A stretch of 64,000 bases of DNA from UBA7455 sp026713185. GTDB lineage: Bacteria; Pseudomonadota; Gammaproteobacteria; Pseudomonadales; Azotimanducaceae. Positions 37,203 to 47,627 of this stretch are shown here, piece after piece. Position 1 is the stretch's first letter. Each line of letters begins with the position of its first letter. The DNA lies in NCBI GenBank assembly GCA_963665785.1, contig OY762456.1, positions 1,054,001-1,118,000 of the forward strand. Direction: 5' to 3'. A program made the translations under genes and the position numbers. The notes below the pieces were generated by a model. The model was not told the DNA's origin. It did not search any database and worked only from the letters and a program-made list of their open reading frames with translations.

Positions 37203-38648
37203 TCAATCAATCCAGGGTGATCGGTAGGCAAAGGCATCTGCTTTTGTCGCATGATCCCGCTGACCTCGTCCGGTGATGGCCAGCTTGCTGCCATCAAGAC
37301 TCGGGTCCACATAGCTCGCAAACCAGTCGTCTAGTTCGCGGCGCAGAGTCCTGATCCGGTCGCCATGTCCTGGCCGGTCGAACAGATTGTTACGTTCATC
37401 CGGGTCCTCAGCGAGGTTGTAGAGTTCATGGGTACCGCCGGGGTAGCGCCAGATTAGTTTCCATTCCTGCGAACGAATCATACGCACCGGTCCGTATTCG
37501 TCGAACACATAGATGTTTTTTCTTTCCCCAATGGGACGGCCAGCCAACAATGGCGCGAATGACCTGCCCGGTAATCCATCAGGTACATGATCGGGCGCTC
37601 CGATATATTCCATGAGCGTCGGCAGCCAGTCATACTGGCTCAGGAGATCGGAATTGACCTGATTCTCCGGTAAATACCCTGGTCTGCTGATCAGGCACGG
37701 AATTTTGACACTGGTATCGAACATGTTCTGCGGCCAGGTGGCGTTACCCTTTCCATAAAGACCGTGATGCCCCATGTTCATGCCGTTGTCACTCATGAAC
37801 ACGACCAGCGTATTGCTTCTCATATCATTCTCATCGAGCCAGTCAAGGAGGCGGCCGACATTCCGGTCCATACCCTCAATCGCCGCGAAGTAACCTGCCA
37901 GATTCCGGCGGCGCTCCAGGGCATCAACTTTCTTCGCCTTGAAACCAGAAGGTAACGGTTCCTCTGGACCGGGCACGGAGTCGAAGGAACAATTATCATG
38001 GTAGTCATCCCATATCTCCTGTGGATGATTTTCCCGCCCCCACGGCGAGTGAGGCGCATTGAAATGAACATCAAGACAGAATGGTCGATCCTCATTGACC
38101 TGGCGCGAGAGGAACTCCAGGGCATTGTCGGTAAACAGATCCGAGGCATAGGTATCTTCATAATTTGCCAGTTCACCGTTTTTTACCACCGGCACATTGA
38201 AATAACTGGATGCGCCATAAGGCATGGGATTCCAGGTCTGGAATCCGTAACGCGGTTGCAGACCGTCGCCAAGGTGCCATTTGCCCGAGAGGCAGGTATC
38301 GTAGCCAAGGTCAACAAGCATCTCTGCATAGGTCGGCATGCCCGCGAGAAACTGTACTTTGTCCGCCGGAACCTCGTGGTCGAGCCCAGCGAGCCCGTTG
38401 GATTGCCAGTGCAGAAAGTCATGCACTCCATGCTGCGAAGGAATGCGGCCGGTCAGGATCGATGCCCTTGCAGGCGAACAGACGGGTGAGGTACAAAAGA
38501 AATTGTCGAACCGTATACCTTCTCTCGCCAGACGGTCCAGATTGGGCGACTTGATTTCCGGGTTGCCGGCACAACCCATGCCCCATGCACCCTGGTCATC
38601 GGTCAGGATAAACAGCAGATTCGGATGTTCGGTGTTGTGACTGGCCAT
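37203..38648 (-). CDS. Sulfatase (formylglycine-dependent)
   Basis: 481 residues, no signal peptide. LLFILTDDQGAWG opens the metal site, and CSPAR at 57-61 is the modification motif; VFMSDNGMNMGHHG supplies further metal ligands. It converges on the preceding sulfatase with a single base between the stops, and lies 82 bp after the minus-strand phosphotransferase-like gene. Unlike the sulfatase at 1-1177 it has no leader, so its substrate should be intracellular. Confidence 0.9.
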   Translation of the reverse strand: MASHNTEHPNLLFILTDDQGAWGMGCAGNPEIKSPNLDRLAREGIRFDNFFCTSPVCSPARASILTGRIPSQHGVHDFLHWQSNGLAGLDHEVPADKVQFLAGMPTYAEMLVDLGYDTCLSGKWHLGDGLQPRYGFQTWNPMPYGASSYFNVPVVKNGELANYEDTYASDLFTDNALEFLSRQVNEDRPFCLDVHFNAPHSPWGRENHPQEIWDDYHDNCSFDSVPGPEEPLPSGFKAKKVDALERRRNLAGYFAAIEGMDRNVGRLLDWLDENDMRSNTLVVFMSDNGMNMGHHGLYGKGNATWPQNMFDTSVKIPCLISRPGYLPENQVNSDLLSQYDWLPTLMEYIGAPDHVPDGLPGRSFAPLLAGRPIGERKNIYVFDEYGPVRMIRSQEWKLIWRYPGGTHELYNLAEDPDERNNLFDRPGHGDRIRTLRRELDDWFASYVDPSLDGSKLAITGRGQRDHATKADAFAYRSPWID

Positions 38649-38730
38649 GTAATACCCTCTCTTCTCGCTACCCTGTTAGCAGAACAAGTGTAGCTGAACA
38701 CCGGGTGTGCGACTACTGCTATCGAATGTA

Positions 38731-41628
38731 TCAAGGACGATAACCGTTCAACGGCCACTGCGGCGCAGCCGGGCCGCCACATGGTCGCGTCACCTTGAAA
38801 TAGATGTACATCAGGACGTGGAAGAACACCGCCTTGAACGGGTATGCCAGCCAGGCGCGGCGCCGTTGCCAGGCTGTGTATTCGAATGGTAAAGGCGCCT
38901 GCAGTCCGATAAATGCGGGTACCTCATCCGCCATCAGGGACGGCCGGGTATTGGAGGCCACTGGAGTGACAGGAGTCGTGGTTTTTTCCTCGATAGTGAT
39001 GGTACCGGCGTTGCCGTCGATGCTGATGACCTGTCCGCTGGACAGGCGGCTGGTAATATCGTTTAGCCCCAGTACTGCGGGAATGCCGTATTCGCGGGCA
39101 ACAATCGAGCCATGCGAGGTGGTGCTGCCGACATCCGTTACCAGGCCCACGGCGTGAGAGAACAGTTGGGTCCATGCGGGTGTGGTCAGCGGGCATACCA
39201 GAATGCTGTTTGGCCGCATCTGGTCAAACTCAGCCGGCGAACGGATGACGCTGACTTCTGCTGTGATTTTGCCCGGGCTGACCGGAGCACCCTTTATTAC
39301 ATTCGCTTCCCCGTCAGCCGTGGATCCTGATGGCTGTTCCTGCTCATCCATTGGAATCATTACCGGGGGCGCCAGCCGTTTCCGGGCTTCCCGGAGTTCC
39401 CTGCGTTCTGTGGCGAGCTGTTTGAATTCCGCGAGCGCTCTGTTCTCCCGGCTCGCCGCAATCGCCTGCTCCAGTTCTCCAGCCTCCAGGTAATACACAT
39501 CATCAGCCCGGGTGAACGTACCGATGGCGACAAGACGCCGTCCAAGCTCCAGCGCCAGGCGCTGTAATATCGGCCAACCAGCGCCGACATGGAACTGGGC
39601 GCTATCCCGATTGGGATAATAGTGCTGTGCCCAGAACAGACGCCAGCGAAACTTCAGCCGTAACGCGAAGCCCAGTTGCCGGGACACTTCACGTACAGCG
39701 GCACGCCGTCGGGCACGGATCTGCGCCCGTTGTGCGAGCGGGTCGTAGTCATGGTCGAGCGCCATTGTCTGCAACTGCGACAATATCCGGGATGGGTCCT
39801 GCGAAGGTGTGGGTTCGACGTAGTCCAGCGAGTAGATCTGATGACCGTATCGGCTAAGGTACCGGGTGATCGCCAGTATGACTGGTTGCCCCCGGTCAGA
39901 AGATTCCAAAGCCTGCAACAGCCGGAACGCCGGTGTGCTGACAACCAGATCCTGTAACGCCTGATTGGACTGGATCTGCCGGGCGATATGCCACAGTTCA
40001 ATCGGTGCCTGTACGGTTGGCGTCTTTGAACCATCGAGCAGCATTCCGGTAGTAAACCCGCCTTCAGGTATAAAGTGATCCAGAAAAAGTTGCAATGCAT
40101 CATCAGAGGTCCGGGGGAGTCCCAGAACCTCGGCGCAGTAACGCCAGTAGTGTGCATCCGCCCAGGAGAGTGACTTTATCCCCGCCAGCAATCGTTTGCT
40201 TTCTGTTGTTACCGGATCGACATTTCGCCACAACTCGACCCACCGCATATACTTTGGCAACTCCACATGTCGCCATTGATGTACATTCCGGTAATATCCG
40301 GGGCTGATGTTGCGTACTGTCCAGCGGACTGACCGTCGTTGTGCAGGCGAGAGTGGAGGCCGCACGATGAACGGGTTTCTCGGTCCGTCCAGGCCAAAGT
40401 GACGATACGCATAACCGTTGATCACGGCGTAACCCGGGTGCTCGCCGCCAAACACCTTTGCGAGCTGCCGGTACTGCTGGGCATCGTTATGCTGGCGCAT
40501 CATGTAATAGCCCAGATCGACTGCCCGCAGATAAAGATCCTTAAACAGCGGCGACAACGGGCCAGGCATGAACTCCACCACCTGGTCCCGTTTCTCTTGT
40601 GCCCCGGCTTCCTCCGGTTCCCATTTGACATCCCTGAGCGGCGCCGGCGGCAAATTGGTTATGGGTCGGGATTGCAGGAGGAAAATGGTGTGGGAGGGAC
40701 CTCCGCCAAATAAAGTTGAACTGTCGGCTACCGCCCATTCAATGTCCTGCGGAACGCCGAAGTGTGACTCTACACGCAGCGCGAGTTTCACCAGTTCCCT
40801 GAGCATCGGTTCCTCCAGCGACAGTCGTTCGCGCTCTGTCTCTGCCAGCTCCCTGGTTTCGGTACCCTGACCATCCACGGCCACGATCATCCGTTCCTTG
40901 CTGCCGATCATGGTCTTTCTCAGTTCAAGCGTTTCCCGGTCTATGATGAACATATCAGGAGTCACCTCGCCGCCGACAACCGCCTCGCCCAGGCCGAAGC
41001 TGGCATTGATAATCATCTCGGATCGTTCGCCGGTGGTCGGATTGGCAGTGAACAAAATGCCCGATACCTCCGAGGCCACCATAGTCTGCACCACTACCGC
41101 CATGGCGACGGCGTCCTGCGCGATGCCGTTTTCATGCCGGTAACTGATGGCCCGAGCGGTCCACAATGATGCCCAACAGTGACGCACGGCTGCGCTTACC
41201 GCATTGACTCCCCGCATGTTGAGACAGGTATCCTGCTGGCCGGCAAAAGACAGCTCCGGCAGGTCTTCTGCGTTTGCCGAGGAACGCACCGCCACCGGTG
41301 GATCCTTCTCACCCAATTCCGCATAGGCTGCGCCGATCTCCGCCTTCAGTGTATCGGTCAGTTCAGCTTTGTTAAACAGCCCCTGAATGCGCTCGGATGC
41401 CGCATCGAAGGATGTGGTACGGCCAACAATTTCCGGTCTGGCGAGTTCGATGATGGTCTGCTGCAGGTCGTTGTCCGCAACAAACTGCCGATATGCTGAC
41501 GTGGTGACGGTAAAACCGGGCGGCACCGGGAATCCGGCTTTGGTCAATATTGCCAGTGACTGACCTTTGCCGCCAACTGTCTCCAGGTCGGCCATTGGGG
41601 CGCCAAATGGGAGAATACGAAGAGTCAT
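38731..41628 (-). CDS. PEP-synthase/rifampicin-phosphotransferase-like protein
   Basis: 965 residues from the ATG at 41628, whose ATGA overlaps the preceding stop; an ATG at 41643 is less likely. Residues 1-330 are a PPDK-type ATP-grasp domain (VGGKGQSLAILTKAGFPVPPGF, AVRSSANAEDLPELSFAGQQDT). The middle about 350-750 is helical and unassigned. The C-terminal swivelling domain has TSHGSIVAREYGIPAV with the phospho-acceptor His839. There is no PEP/pyruvate TIM barrel, which matches the architecture of rifampicin phosphotransferase (ATP, substrate and His domains). A C-terminal tail of about 60 residues contains a hydrophobic stretch. It may phosphorylate an imported compound. The substrate is unknown. 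Confidence 0.8.
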   Translation of the reverse strand: MTLRILPFGAPMADLETVGGKGQSLAILTKAGFPVPPGFTVTTSAYRQFVADNDLQQTIIELARPEIVGRTTSFDAASERIQGLFNKAELTDTLKAEIGAAYAELGEKDPPVAVRSSANAEDLPELSFAGQQDTCLNMRGVNAVSAAVRHCWASLWTARAISYRHENGIAQDAVAMAVVVQTMVASEVSGILFTANPTTGERSEMIINASFGLGEAVVGGEVTPDMFIIDRETLELRKTMIGSKERMIVAVDGQGTETRELAETERERLSLEEPMLRELVKLALRVESHFGVPQDIEWAVADSSTLFGGGPSHTIFLLQSRPITNLPPAPLRDVKWEPEEAGAQEKRDQVVEFMPGPLSPLFKDLYLRAVDLGYYMMRQHNDAQQYRQLAKVFGGEHPGYAVINGYAYRHFGLDGPRNPFIVRPPLSPAQRRSVRWTVRNISPGYYRNVHQWRHVELPKYMRWVELWRNVDPVTTESKRLLAGIKSLSWADAHYWRYCAEVLGLPRTSDDALQLFLDHFIPEGGFTTGMLLDGSKTPTVQAPIELWHIARQIQSNQALQDLVVSTPAFRLLQALESSDRGQPVILAITRYLSRYGHQIYSLDYVEPTPSQDPSRILSQLQTMALDHDYDPLAQRAQIRARRRAAVREVSRQLGFALRLKFRWRLFWAQHYYPNRDSAQFHVGAGWPILQRLALELGRRLVAIGTFTRADDVYYLEAGELEQAIAASRENRALAEFKQLATERRELREARKRLAPPVMIPMDEQEQPSGSTADGEANVIKGAPVSPGKITAEVSVIRSPAEFDQMRPNSILVCPLTTPAWTQLFSHAVGLVTDVGSTTSHGSIVAREYGIPAVLGLNDITSRLSSGQVISIDGNAGTITIEEKTTTPVTPVASNTRPSLMADEVPAFIGLQAPLPFEYTAWQRRRAWLAYPFKAVFFHVLMYIYFKVTRPCGGPAAPQWPLNGYRP

Positions 41629-42713
41629 TCCACGCGACTCCAATCGAAGACTGCCGAAAGGTATTCATCCTGCTTTTGTGTCAGGCCGGTGTAGATTTCC
41701 TGGCAGTCTGCCGGTGAGGCCAGGTGCGTCAGTAGTGGTTTGACTGTGAGTCGGGATGACGCGATCCAGTTGGCCACGTGCGTGAAGTTGCCGAACAGGC
41801 TGTGGCGTACCCGGTCCACTTCCACGGCCGGCCATCTCGCAGATAACGAACCAATCAGACGGATGCACTGGGAGTGGATTTTCCGCAGCATGGGTGTTGC
41901 ATCGAAGATCGCCGACTCATAAGGACTACCGAGAGAAATCGTCTCGCCATAGGCCCGGGTCAGCAAAACCGCCTCAGCCAACAGTTCGCTGCGACCGGCT
42001 GCTTCAACAGCTATCTGAACACCTCTTCCCCTGGTCCAGTCCATCACATATTCTGCCAGATCGATCTCATTTGGATTAACTACCCGCTCGATACCACAAG
42101 CTTTGGCCTTCTCTACACGGAATGGGCTGATCTCCGAGGCGACAACATCTGCACCGGCGATCTGAAACAGCTGGGCGGCGAGGTTTCCGATCACGCCCAT
42201 TCCCATAACCAACACAGTGTCGCCCGGTTTGACAGACGAGGAAAATACGGCAGTCACCGAAATCCCCGCCATCCTCGCAAAGGCAAGTTCCTCTCCCGGA
42301 ACATCCTCGGGCAGCGGCACGGCAAGCCTGCCCGCGTTGGCCTTGACCAAAGATGCGTGTGGCGAGCGGGTCAGCACCCGGTCTCCCGGCTTGCACATCG
42401 TGACGTTGGCGCCCACCTCCAGTACCCGGCCGATATGTCCATATCCTATAAATTGCGGATACAGGTCATCACCCGGCCTGGGTCTGGCAACATCTGTGGC
42501 TTCCGGATCATTGGCCGCGCCACGACCCGGATGGGAGACTCCATCGAAACCGACACCGGCGAGTCCCATGAATCCACGGCTTTCCGTTCCCGGGCTGACG
42601 ATGGTGTTTTCCGCCTTTACCAGTGCCTGGTGCGGCTTAAGTTCATCGCCGATATCGCGTTCGAGCAGTTCTGCATGCTTGATGTCGGTGAATGCAATCT
42701 GTTTTATTTTCAT
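41625..42713 (-). CDS. Zinc-type alcohol dehydrogenase-like (MDR) oxidoreductase
   Basis: 362 residues. A GroES-like N-terminal half (about 28-120, PGTESRGFMG..., YPQFIGYGHIGRVLEVG) is followed by a Rossmann domain with GMGVIG at 171-176. The four-Cys structural-zinc loop and the usual catalytic Cys are not obvious, so it may be a zinc-independent member. It overlaps its neighbours by 4 bp on both sides (ATGA), showing an operon with the SBP upstream and the phosphotransferase-like gene downstream. It probably oxidises or reduces the imported substrate. Confidence 0.85.
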   Translation of the reverse strand: MKIKQIAFTDIKHAELLERDIGDELKPHQALVKAENTIVSPGTESRGFMGLAGVGFDGVSHPGRGAANDPEATDVARPRPGDDLYPQFIGYGHIGRVLEVGANVTMCKPGDRVLTRSPHASLVKANAGRLAVPLPEDVPGEELAFARMAGISVTAVFSSSVKPGDTVLVMGMGVIGNLAAQLFQIAGADVVASEISPFRVEKAKACGIERVVNPNEIDLAEYVMDWTRGRGVQIAVEAAGRSELLAEAVLLTRAYGETISLGSPYESAIFDATPMLRKIHSQCIRLIGSLSARWPAVEVDRVRHSLFGNFTHVANWIASSRLTVKPLLTHLASPADCQEIYTGLTQKQDEYLSAVFDWSRVE

Positions 42714-44569
42714 GGAAAGCTCCTGTCTATGCCGCCTGTTATGCGGGCGGCTTTCTCCGGGTCATACCACCACCCATCTGGAAACGCGGGTTGATACTTC
42801 GGTTCGTAATCGGGCCGGCCAAACTTGTCCCAGTGAACCGTGGTGCGCAGGTCGACCGCGTATAGTGGAATCTGGTAATACTGCCAGAGCAGGACCCGGT
42901 CGAGTGCGCGACAGGTGGCAATCATCTGTCTCAGTGTGGTCGATGAGACAGCCTCGTCAACCAGAAAATCCACCACAGGATCGCTGATGCGCGACCTGTT
43001 GGCGGATGTCGGTACCAGAGCCGAGACAGAATGAAACCTGTCTTTCAATCCGATGAGTGGCGGCATTTGAATACGCATGCTTGTCAACAAGGCATCGTAG
43101 TTGTATTCGCGAATTCGATTGCTCCATTCGCTGGCCCCTGCAGCCAGCGCTATGTCGCCACGAATTCCCAGCTGTTTCAGGCGCTGGAAATACGGCAGCA
43201 GGGTGCGTGCGTCACCGGCGCTGCGAACCAGGAATTCCATCTCGAAGACTCTTCCTGCCGCATTAGTGAGCACACCATCGACAATGTGCCAGCCGGCCTC
43301 ATTCATGAGCTCCCGTGCACGCAGGATATTGGCTCGATAATCTTCCTCGGTCACAATCTCAGGGAAACGAAACGGCTGCTTGAATAATGCCGCGGGCAAC
43401 TGCTCGCGGAAGGAAGAGAGCAGGGCAAGTTCATCGGCGCTCGGCAGTCCGCTTGCAGTCAATATTGTGTCTGGCCAGTAGCTGTGTGCACGCTTCTGAT
43501 ACCCAAAATGCAACACCCTGTTCTGCCACTCGAAATCCACCGCCAGGGTCAACGCCTCCCTGACCCGACGATCCTTGAACTTCCCGAGCCGATTATTGAG
43601 CGCTATGCCTTGTCGAATGCCTACTTCAAGACCCGAGTTGCGGCGGATTTTTTTCACCCAGCCCTTCTCGAACGCCGGTGTGTTGAAAGCACTGTGCCAG
43701 TAGCGCGCATCTGATTCTTCCCATATGTCGATGAGGCCCTTACGAAAAGCCTCCCGGGTTACAGTGGCGTCACGATAGATATCGAAACGAATGGTGTCGA
43801 AATTATAGCGACCTCTGTTGACCGGGATGTCCTTTCCCCAGTAGTCCCGGTCACGGCTGTATTCGACAAATCGGCTCTGCTTGAAAGCAGTGATCTCATA
43901 CGGGCCGCCGTTGAGTGGTGGAACAAGCGTTGGTGCAGACGGGTCCTTATCACGCCAATAGTGTTCAGGCATTATCGGTGTAGTGGAGAATGACATCAGT
44001 GCAGGCAACTGCAGTGGCGAGTTAAAGTGAATAGCCACGTGACGGTCATCGATTTTCTCAGCAGATTCAAGGGTGGAAAAATAAAAACGACCTGAGACCT
44101 GGCTCATCAGACTTTCAATCGTATAAACCACATCATTCGATGTGATTGGGACCCCATCCCGCCATTTCGCCTGCGGGTGAATTCTGAATACCAACGTCAA
44201 CCGGTCTTCTGTGAGGGCAATACCATCGGCCAGCCTGCCATAGAAAGCGCTGACCTCATCGCCCGATCGAATGATTAACGTTTCATCGCGGAAGAACCTG
44301 CCGGGCGCTCCGGTGCCCCGCTCTGCTGCAGGTGCAAACGTATCAAAGTTGCTTCCGTTAGGCAGAACCAGTATTCCTCCTTTTGGAGCATCGGGATTGA
44401 GGTATTCCAGATGTGTGAAGCCCTCGGGATATTTTAGCTCGTGAAAAAACGCGATGCCGTGTTTGAATTCCAGACCTTCAAGACTGGTGCTGGCAAAAGC
44501 GGCAGGGACCACCGCCGCCATGATCAGTATAATTACGAGGTCAGAGTCAGGAGACAGCGCAAATTTCAA
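42710..44569 (-). CDS. YejA-like extracellular solute-binding protein, family 5
   Basis: About 619 residues from a TTG at 44569; an ATG at 44521 gives a much shorter leader (MAAVVPAAFA). The leader codons LSPDSDL lie in a GGGGTCAG-type repeat, so the true start is uncertain. The body has LEFKHGIAFFHELKYP, LEYLNPDAPKGG, HPQAKWRDGVPITSNDVVYT and RALDRVLLWQYYQIPLY, full length for the family. Its 16-residue opening LEFKHGIAFFHELKYP is identical to the truncated copy at 50261. It follows the STN receptor by 65 bp and is coupled to the dehydrogenase gene. Periplasmic ligand carrier; ligand unknown. Confidence 0.88.
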   Translation of the reverse strand: MKFALSPDSDLVIILIMAAVVPAAFASTSLEGLEFKHGIAFFHELKYPEGFTHLEYLNPDAPKGGILVLPNGSNFDTFAPAAERGTGAPGRFFRDETLIIRSGDEVSAFYGRLADGIALTEDRLTLVFRIHPQAKWRDGVPITSNDVVYTIESLMSQVSGRFYFSTLESAEKIDDRHVAIHFNSPLQLPALMSFSTTPIMPEHYWRDKDPSAPTLVPPLNGGPYEITAFKQSRFVEYSRDRDYWGKDIPVNRGRYNFDTIRFDIYRDATVTREAFRKGLIDIWEESDARYWHSAFNTPAFEKGWVKKIRRNSGLEVGIRQGIALNNRLGKFKDRRVREALTLAVDFEWQNRVLHFGYQKRAHSYWPDTILTASGLPSADELALLSSFREQLPAALFKQPFRFPEIVTEEDYRANILRARELMNEAGWHIVDGVLTNAAGRVFEMEFLVRSAGDARTLLPYFQRLKQLGIRGDIALAAGASEWSNRIREYNYDALLTSMRIQMPPLIGLKDRFHSVSALVPTSANRSRISDPVVDFLVDEAVSSTTLRQMIATCRALDRVLLWQYYQIPLYAVDLRTTVHWDKFGRPDYEPKYQPAFPDGWWYDPEKAARITGGIDRSFP

Positions 44570-44597
44570 TTTATGCTGACCCCTGACTCTGACCCCA
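44541..44597. repeat. GGGGTCAGAGTCAGG repeat at SBP start
   Basis: TCAGAGTCAGGAGACAG (44541-44557), then CTGACCCCTGACTCTGACCC (44576-44595). The two halves are partly inverted, and they straddle the start of the SBP gene. Same family as at 15869 and 34485. Confidence 0.65.
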
Positions 44598-44634
44598 CTC
44601 TATCAATTTACTCTCTCTGACCACATTTTACATC

Positions 44635-47583
44635 TTAAAGAAACTCGTAAATCACCTCGAGTCCCAGTGTCCGCGGTTGCGCCCACGTTGAGAATGAACC
44701 GCTGAATTTCCGTAAAATGGTGTCTTCGTTCGTCAGATTCTTGGCAAACAGTGAAACCCGCCAACGGTTGTCGACGGGATCGCGCAGGGTAAACCGCACA
44801 TTACCCTGGTCATAATTTTCATTCAGATGGATGTTTCGATAAAACGCGCGCGACCAGCTTTTTGCCGAGGCATACCAGTCCAGACGGGCCTCGCCTTCGT
44901 AGGAACCAACCGGGAACGTATAAGCCACCGCGGCGTTCCAGGTCCATGCCGGCGAATTCGGAATCGGTATGCACTCACATGCAATCTGTGCTTCTGTGGC
45001 ATTCGCATGCTGCCTTGCGTAGCGGCGATTGGGAGGACCATTATCATCGATCATGGAATCTGAAATGGAGCCGCCCACCTTCAGGTAAAGATTTTCAATC
45101 GGGGTCCACGCGATATCCAGCGTCGCACCATCGCTGAAGGCGTGACCGGCGTTTACCTGGATACTCGACCCGGAAGCGCAAGGCCGGGTAATAATGATTT
45201 CGTCGGGCAGGCACCCGGAGACGATAATGTCTTTCCAGTCCATCTCGTAGATAGTCGCGATCACATTCACCCGGTTGTTGAACAGACTGATTTTGGCGCC
45301 GATCTCGACATTCTCTATCGTATCACCTTCATAATAAATGTTGTTCAAGAGTCCCGCGCGGACCACATCGTAATCCCGGGATTCCTGCAGTCCTATCGGG
45401 CAACTACTGAACTGACCACCTGCGGACAAACTTCCCAGAACCAGATTGGGTGTGAAATCCTCACAAGTGTAGACATCGGGCGTTGCATCGCTTGCACGGA
45501 TGATGTCGAGAACACCCACTTCCGTGTACATATTGCTGTTAACACCGCCCGGTCGAAAGCCCGTGCTGTAGACGGTATAGAACATCAAGCCGTCTCGCGG
45601 ACGCCAGGTCAGGCCCACCCTTTGGGTCATCTCTTCGACACTCGTGTCGCCCGTCTGGTTGGAGCCAAACGAATTGACTACCTCCCGGTTGTTCAGGTCC
45701 CAGTATACCTCTACGTCGTTCCAGCGGACCCCAAGGTTAACTTCCAGGGTGTCGGTCAGGGCGAAGTCGGCGGTTGCGTAGATCGCTTTTTCCTTGTTAC
45801 CGTTAAGTCTGTTGTCACCATTGATCGCCCTGGTCTGGGTCAGGTAATCGTCCCGCAAATGCGAGAATTCCGGGAACAGTGAAAACTGACGTTCCGTCTC
45901 CGTGACGCTGCTTTCCTTCTTGTAAAAAGAGCCAACCACCCAGTTGAGACGGCTCTCGTAATTGGAGGTCAGACGGAATTCCTGTACATCGGCGTCGAAA
46001 AAGATTCTATGCCCCTGTGCGATGCCGTTAAAATGCTGATCCGCGACGTTGACGAATCCCGGTTCTGTACAGTTCCTGCCGTCGAGTATTCGCCAGCATA
46101 TGTCGCCGGACTTGGCGTAATTGAGATCCGCCGAAACCTGGTTGTCATAATTAACATAACTCCAGAGACGGTCCCAGAAGACCGCAACACCTTCGCGTTT
46201 CGTATTTGATGTGCTCGACAGAAAATCCGCGAACGGCAATTCATATTCTACCGTCAGGTTGTACTGGTCCGTGTCATCGAAAGAGCCGGGAGGCGTCTCG
46301 GCTCCCACGGGCTCCGGTGCAAAATCGCAACGCTCACCAGGCGCCGCAATCTTGCACTCTGCGTTCGAAAGATAGGTGTGCGGGACACTGGTACTGGCCC
46401 GGGCGTCGCCACCTACCTCGCTTTTCGTATGCGACCAGGACGCTCTAACCTGCATTTTGTCCATGGGCAGCCACTTGGCCGTTATCCTGCCGCTCTGGAT
46501 ATCCTTGCTATTGCGATCGACTTCATTGAACTCCGGCCGGTCGATCCATCCCGGGTTGTCGAGGCTGACTCCCAACACCCGCAGCGCCAGTTTGTCATCG
46601 ATTACCGGGATGTTGAGCATTGCATCAAGACGATATCCATCTCCACCGGAATTGATAGATTGAATGTTGCTCTGGATTTTTGCACGCCAGGTGTTCATTT
46701 CCGGTTTCTTGGTCACGAAACGGACCAGTCCGGCGATGTTGCCTGCGCCGCCCAGTACTCCCTGTGGGCCCATCAACACCTCAACCCGTTCCATATCGAA
46801 AGCCGTACCGCCACCGTGCCGGCTTGGCGAGGTGACGCCGCTCACCGGTGTGTCGTCATAGTAGACGCTGGTTACCGAGTAGGTTTCGCCTCTGACGCTG
46901 CCGTCGGAAACCCCACGAATGCTGATGACGCCTTCGGACTCATTCTGCCCGGAAAAGGTCAGCCCGGACACCAGGTGCATGATATCGTTGAAGTCAAGCG
47001 TGCTGGTCGCTTCGATCAGATCACCGGTGACGGTTGCCATGGACACAGGCGTGTCCATCTCAGCGGTTTCGCGATAGGTCGCGGTAACCACGATCTCTTC
47101 GATGAATTCTTCCTCTTCAGGGGCTGTTGTCTGGGCCGCCTCTGAAGCGCTTATCACCGGGGCAAGCAGCGCGCCGGCGATGAGTGTTCCCATGCGTTTG
47201 ATTAAGGATGGCTTGTTGTCTCTCATGTCTCTTACCCCCACAGTCATACTGTTGGAATTTGGGCGCGTAACGGTTATTACGCGACTCTCTGTCAGACTGT
47301 AGGTAAGATCGGTCTTTTGCAGGAGTGAGGCCAGCGCATCATCAACGGTAAAATTGCCGGCAATTGCACTTGTCCTGACGGATTCCACATCCCCGGCAAG
47401 AAACAACACCGAATGCTCTGTTTGCGCTGCCAGTTGCTTGATCGCTTCGGTTGCCTGTGTTGCCGAAATTTCCACCTCGTAAATCGGGTCTGTGGCCCAG
47501 GATAAAGGAACAGACAGCAACGATAGGACAATAAAAATGTGACTGGCGATCTTTGCAGCGTATAACCCCCTTAAGCCTCTCAT
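44635..47583 (-). CDS. TonB-dependent receptor with STN signalling domain
   Basis: 982 residues. Signal peptide 1-30, STN domain about 35-107 (ATQATEAIKQLAAQTEHSVLF), a second leader-like segment at about 131-146 after internal Met113/Met120, the TonB-box-like EEIVVTATYR (162-171), plug (VISIRGVSDGS, EVLMGPQGVLGGAGNIAGLVRFVT with Met in place of the usual Arg) and a long barrel. Upstream on the same strand are its FecR and sigma. It is the second transducing receptor in the window and shares with the one at 5756 the odd internal signal-like segment. Confidence 0.9.
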   Translation of the reverse strand: MRGLRGLYAAKIASHIFIVLSLLSVPLSWATDPIYEVEISATQATEAIKQLAAQTEHSVLFLAGDVESVRTSAIAGNFTVDDALASLLQKTDLTYSLTESRVITVTRPNSNSMTVGVRDMRDNKPSLIKRMGTLIAGALLAPVISASEAAQTTAPEEEEFIEEIVVTATYRETAEMDTPVSMATVTGDLIEATSTLDFNDIMHLVSGLTFSGQNESEGVISIRGVSDGSVRGETYSVTSVYYDDTPVSGVTSPSRHGGGTAFDMERVEVLMGPQGVLGGAGNIAGLVRFVTKKPEMNTWRAKIQSNIQSINSGGDGYRLDAMLNIPVIDDKLALRVLGVSLDNPGWIDRPEFNEVDRNSKDIQSGRITAKWLPMDKMQVRASWSHTKSEVGGDARASTSVPHTYLSNAECKIAAPGERCDFAPEPVGAETPPGSFDDTDQYNLTVEYELPFADFLSSTSNTKREGVAVFWDRLWSYVNYDNQVSADLNYAKSGDICWRILDGRNCTEPGFVNVADQHFNGIAQGHRIFFDADVQEFRLTSNYESRLNWVVGSFYKKESSVTETERQFSLFPEFSHLRDDYLTQTRAINGDNRLNGNKEKAIYATADFALTDTLEVNLGVRWNDVEVYWDLNNREVVNSFGSNQTGDTSVEEMTQRVGLTWRPRDGLMFYTVYSTGFRPGGVNSNMYTEVGVLDIIRASDATPDVYTCEDFTPNLVLGSLSAGGQFSSCPIGLQESRDYDVVRAGLLNNIYYEGDTIENVEIGAKISLFNNRVNVIATIYEMDWKDIIVSGCLPDEIIITRPCASGSSIQVNAGHAFSDGATLDIAWTPIENLYLKVGGSISDSMIDDNGPPNRRYARQHANATEAQIACECIPIPNSPAWTWNAAVAYTFPVGSYEGEARLDWYASAKSWSRAFYRNIHLNENYDQGNVRFTLRDPVDNRWRVSLFAKNLTNEDTILRKFSGSFSTWAQPRTLGLEVIYEFL

Positions 47584-47627
47584 TTTCTGCAGTCCTATTT
47601 ATTAGTCCCCTGGTGAAAATAAATCCT

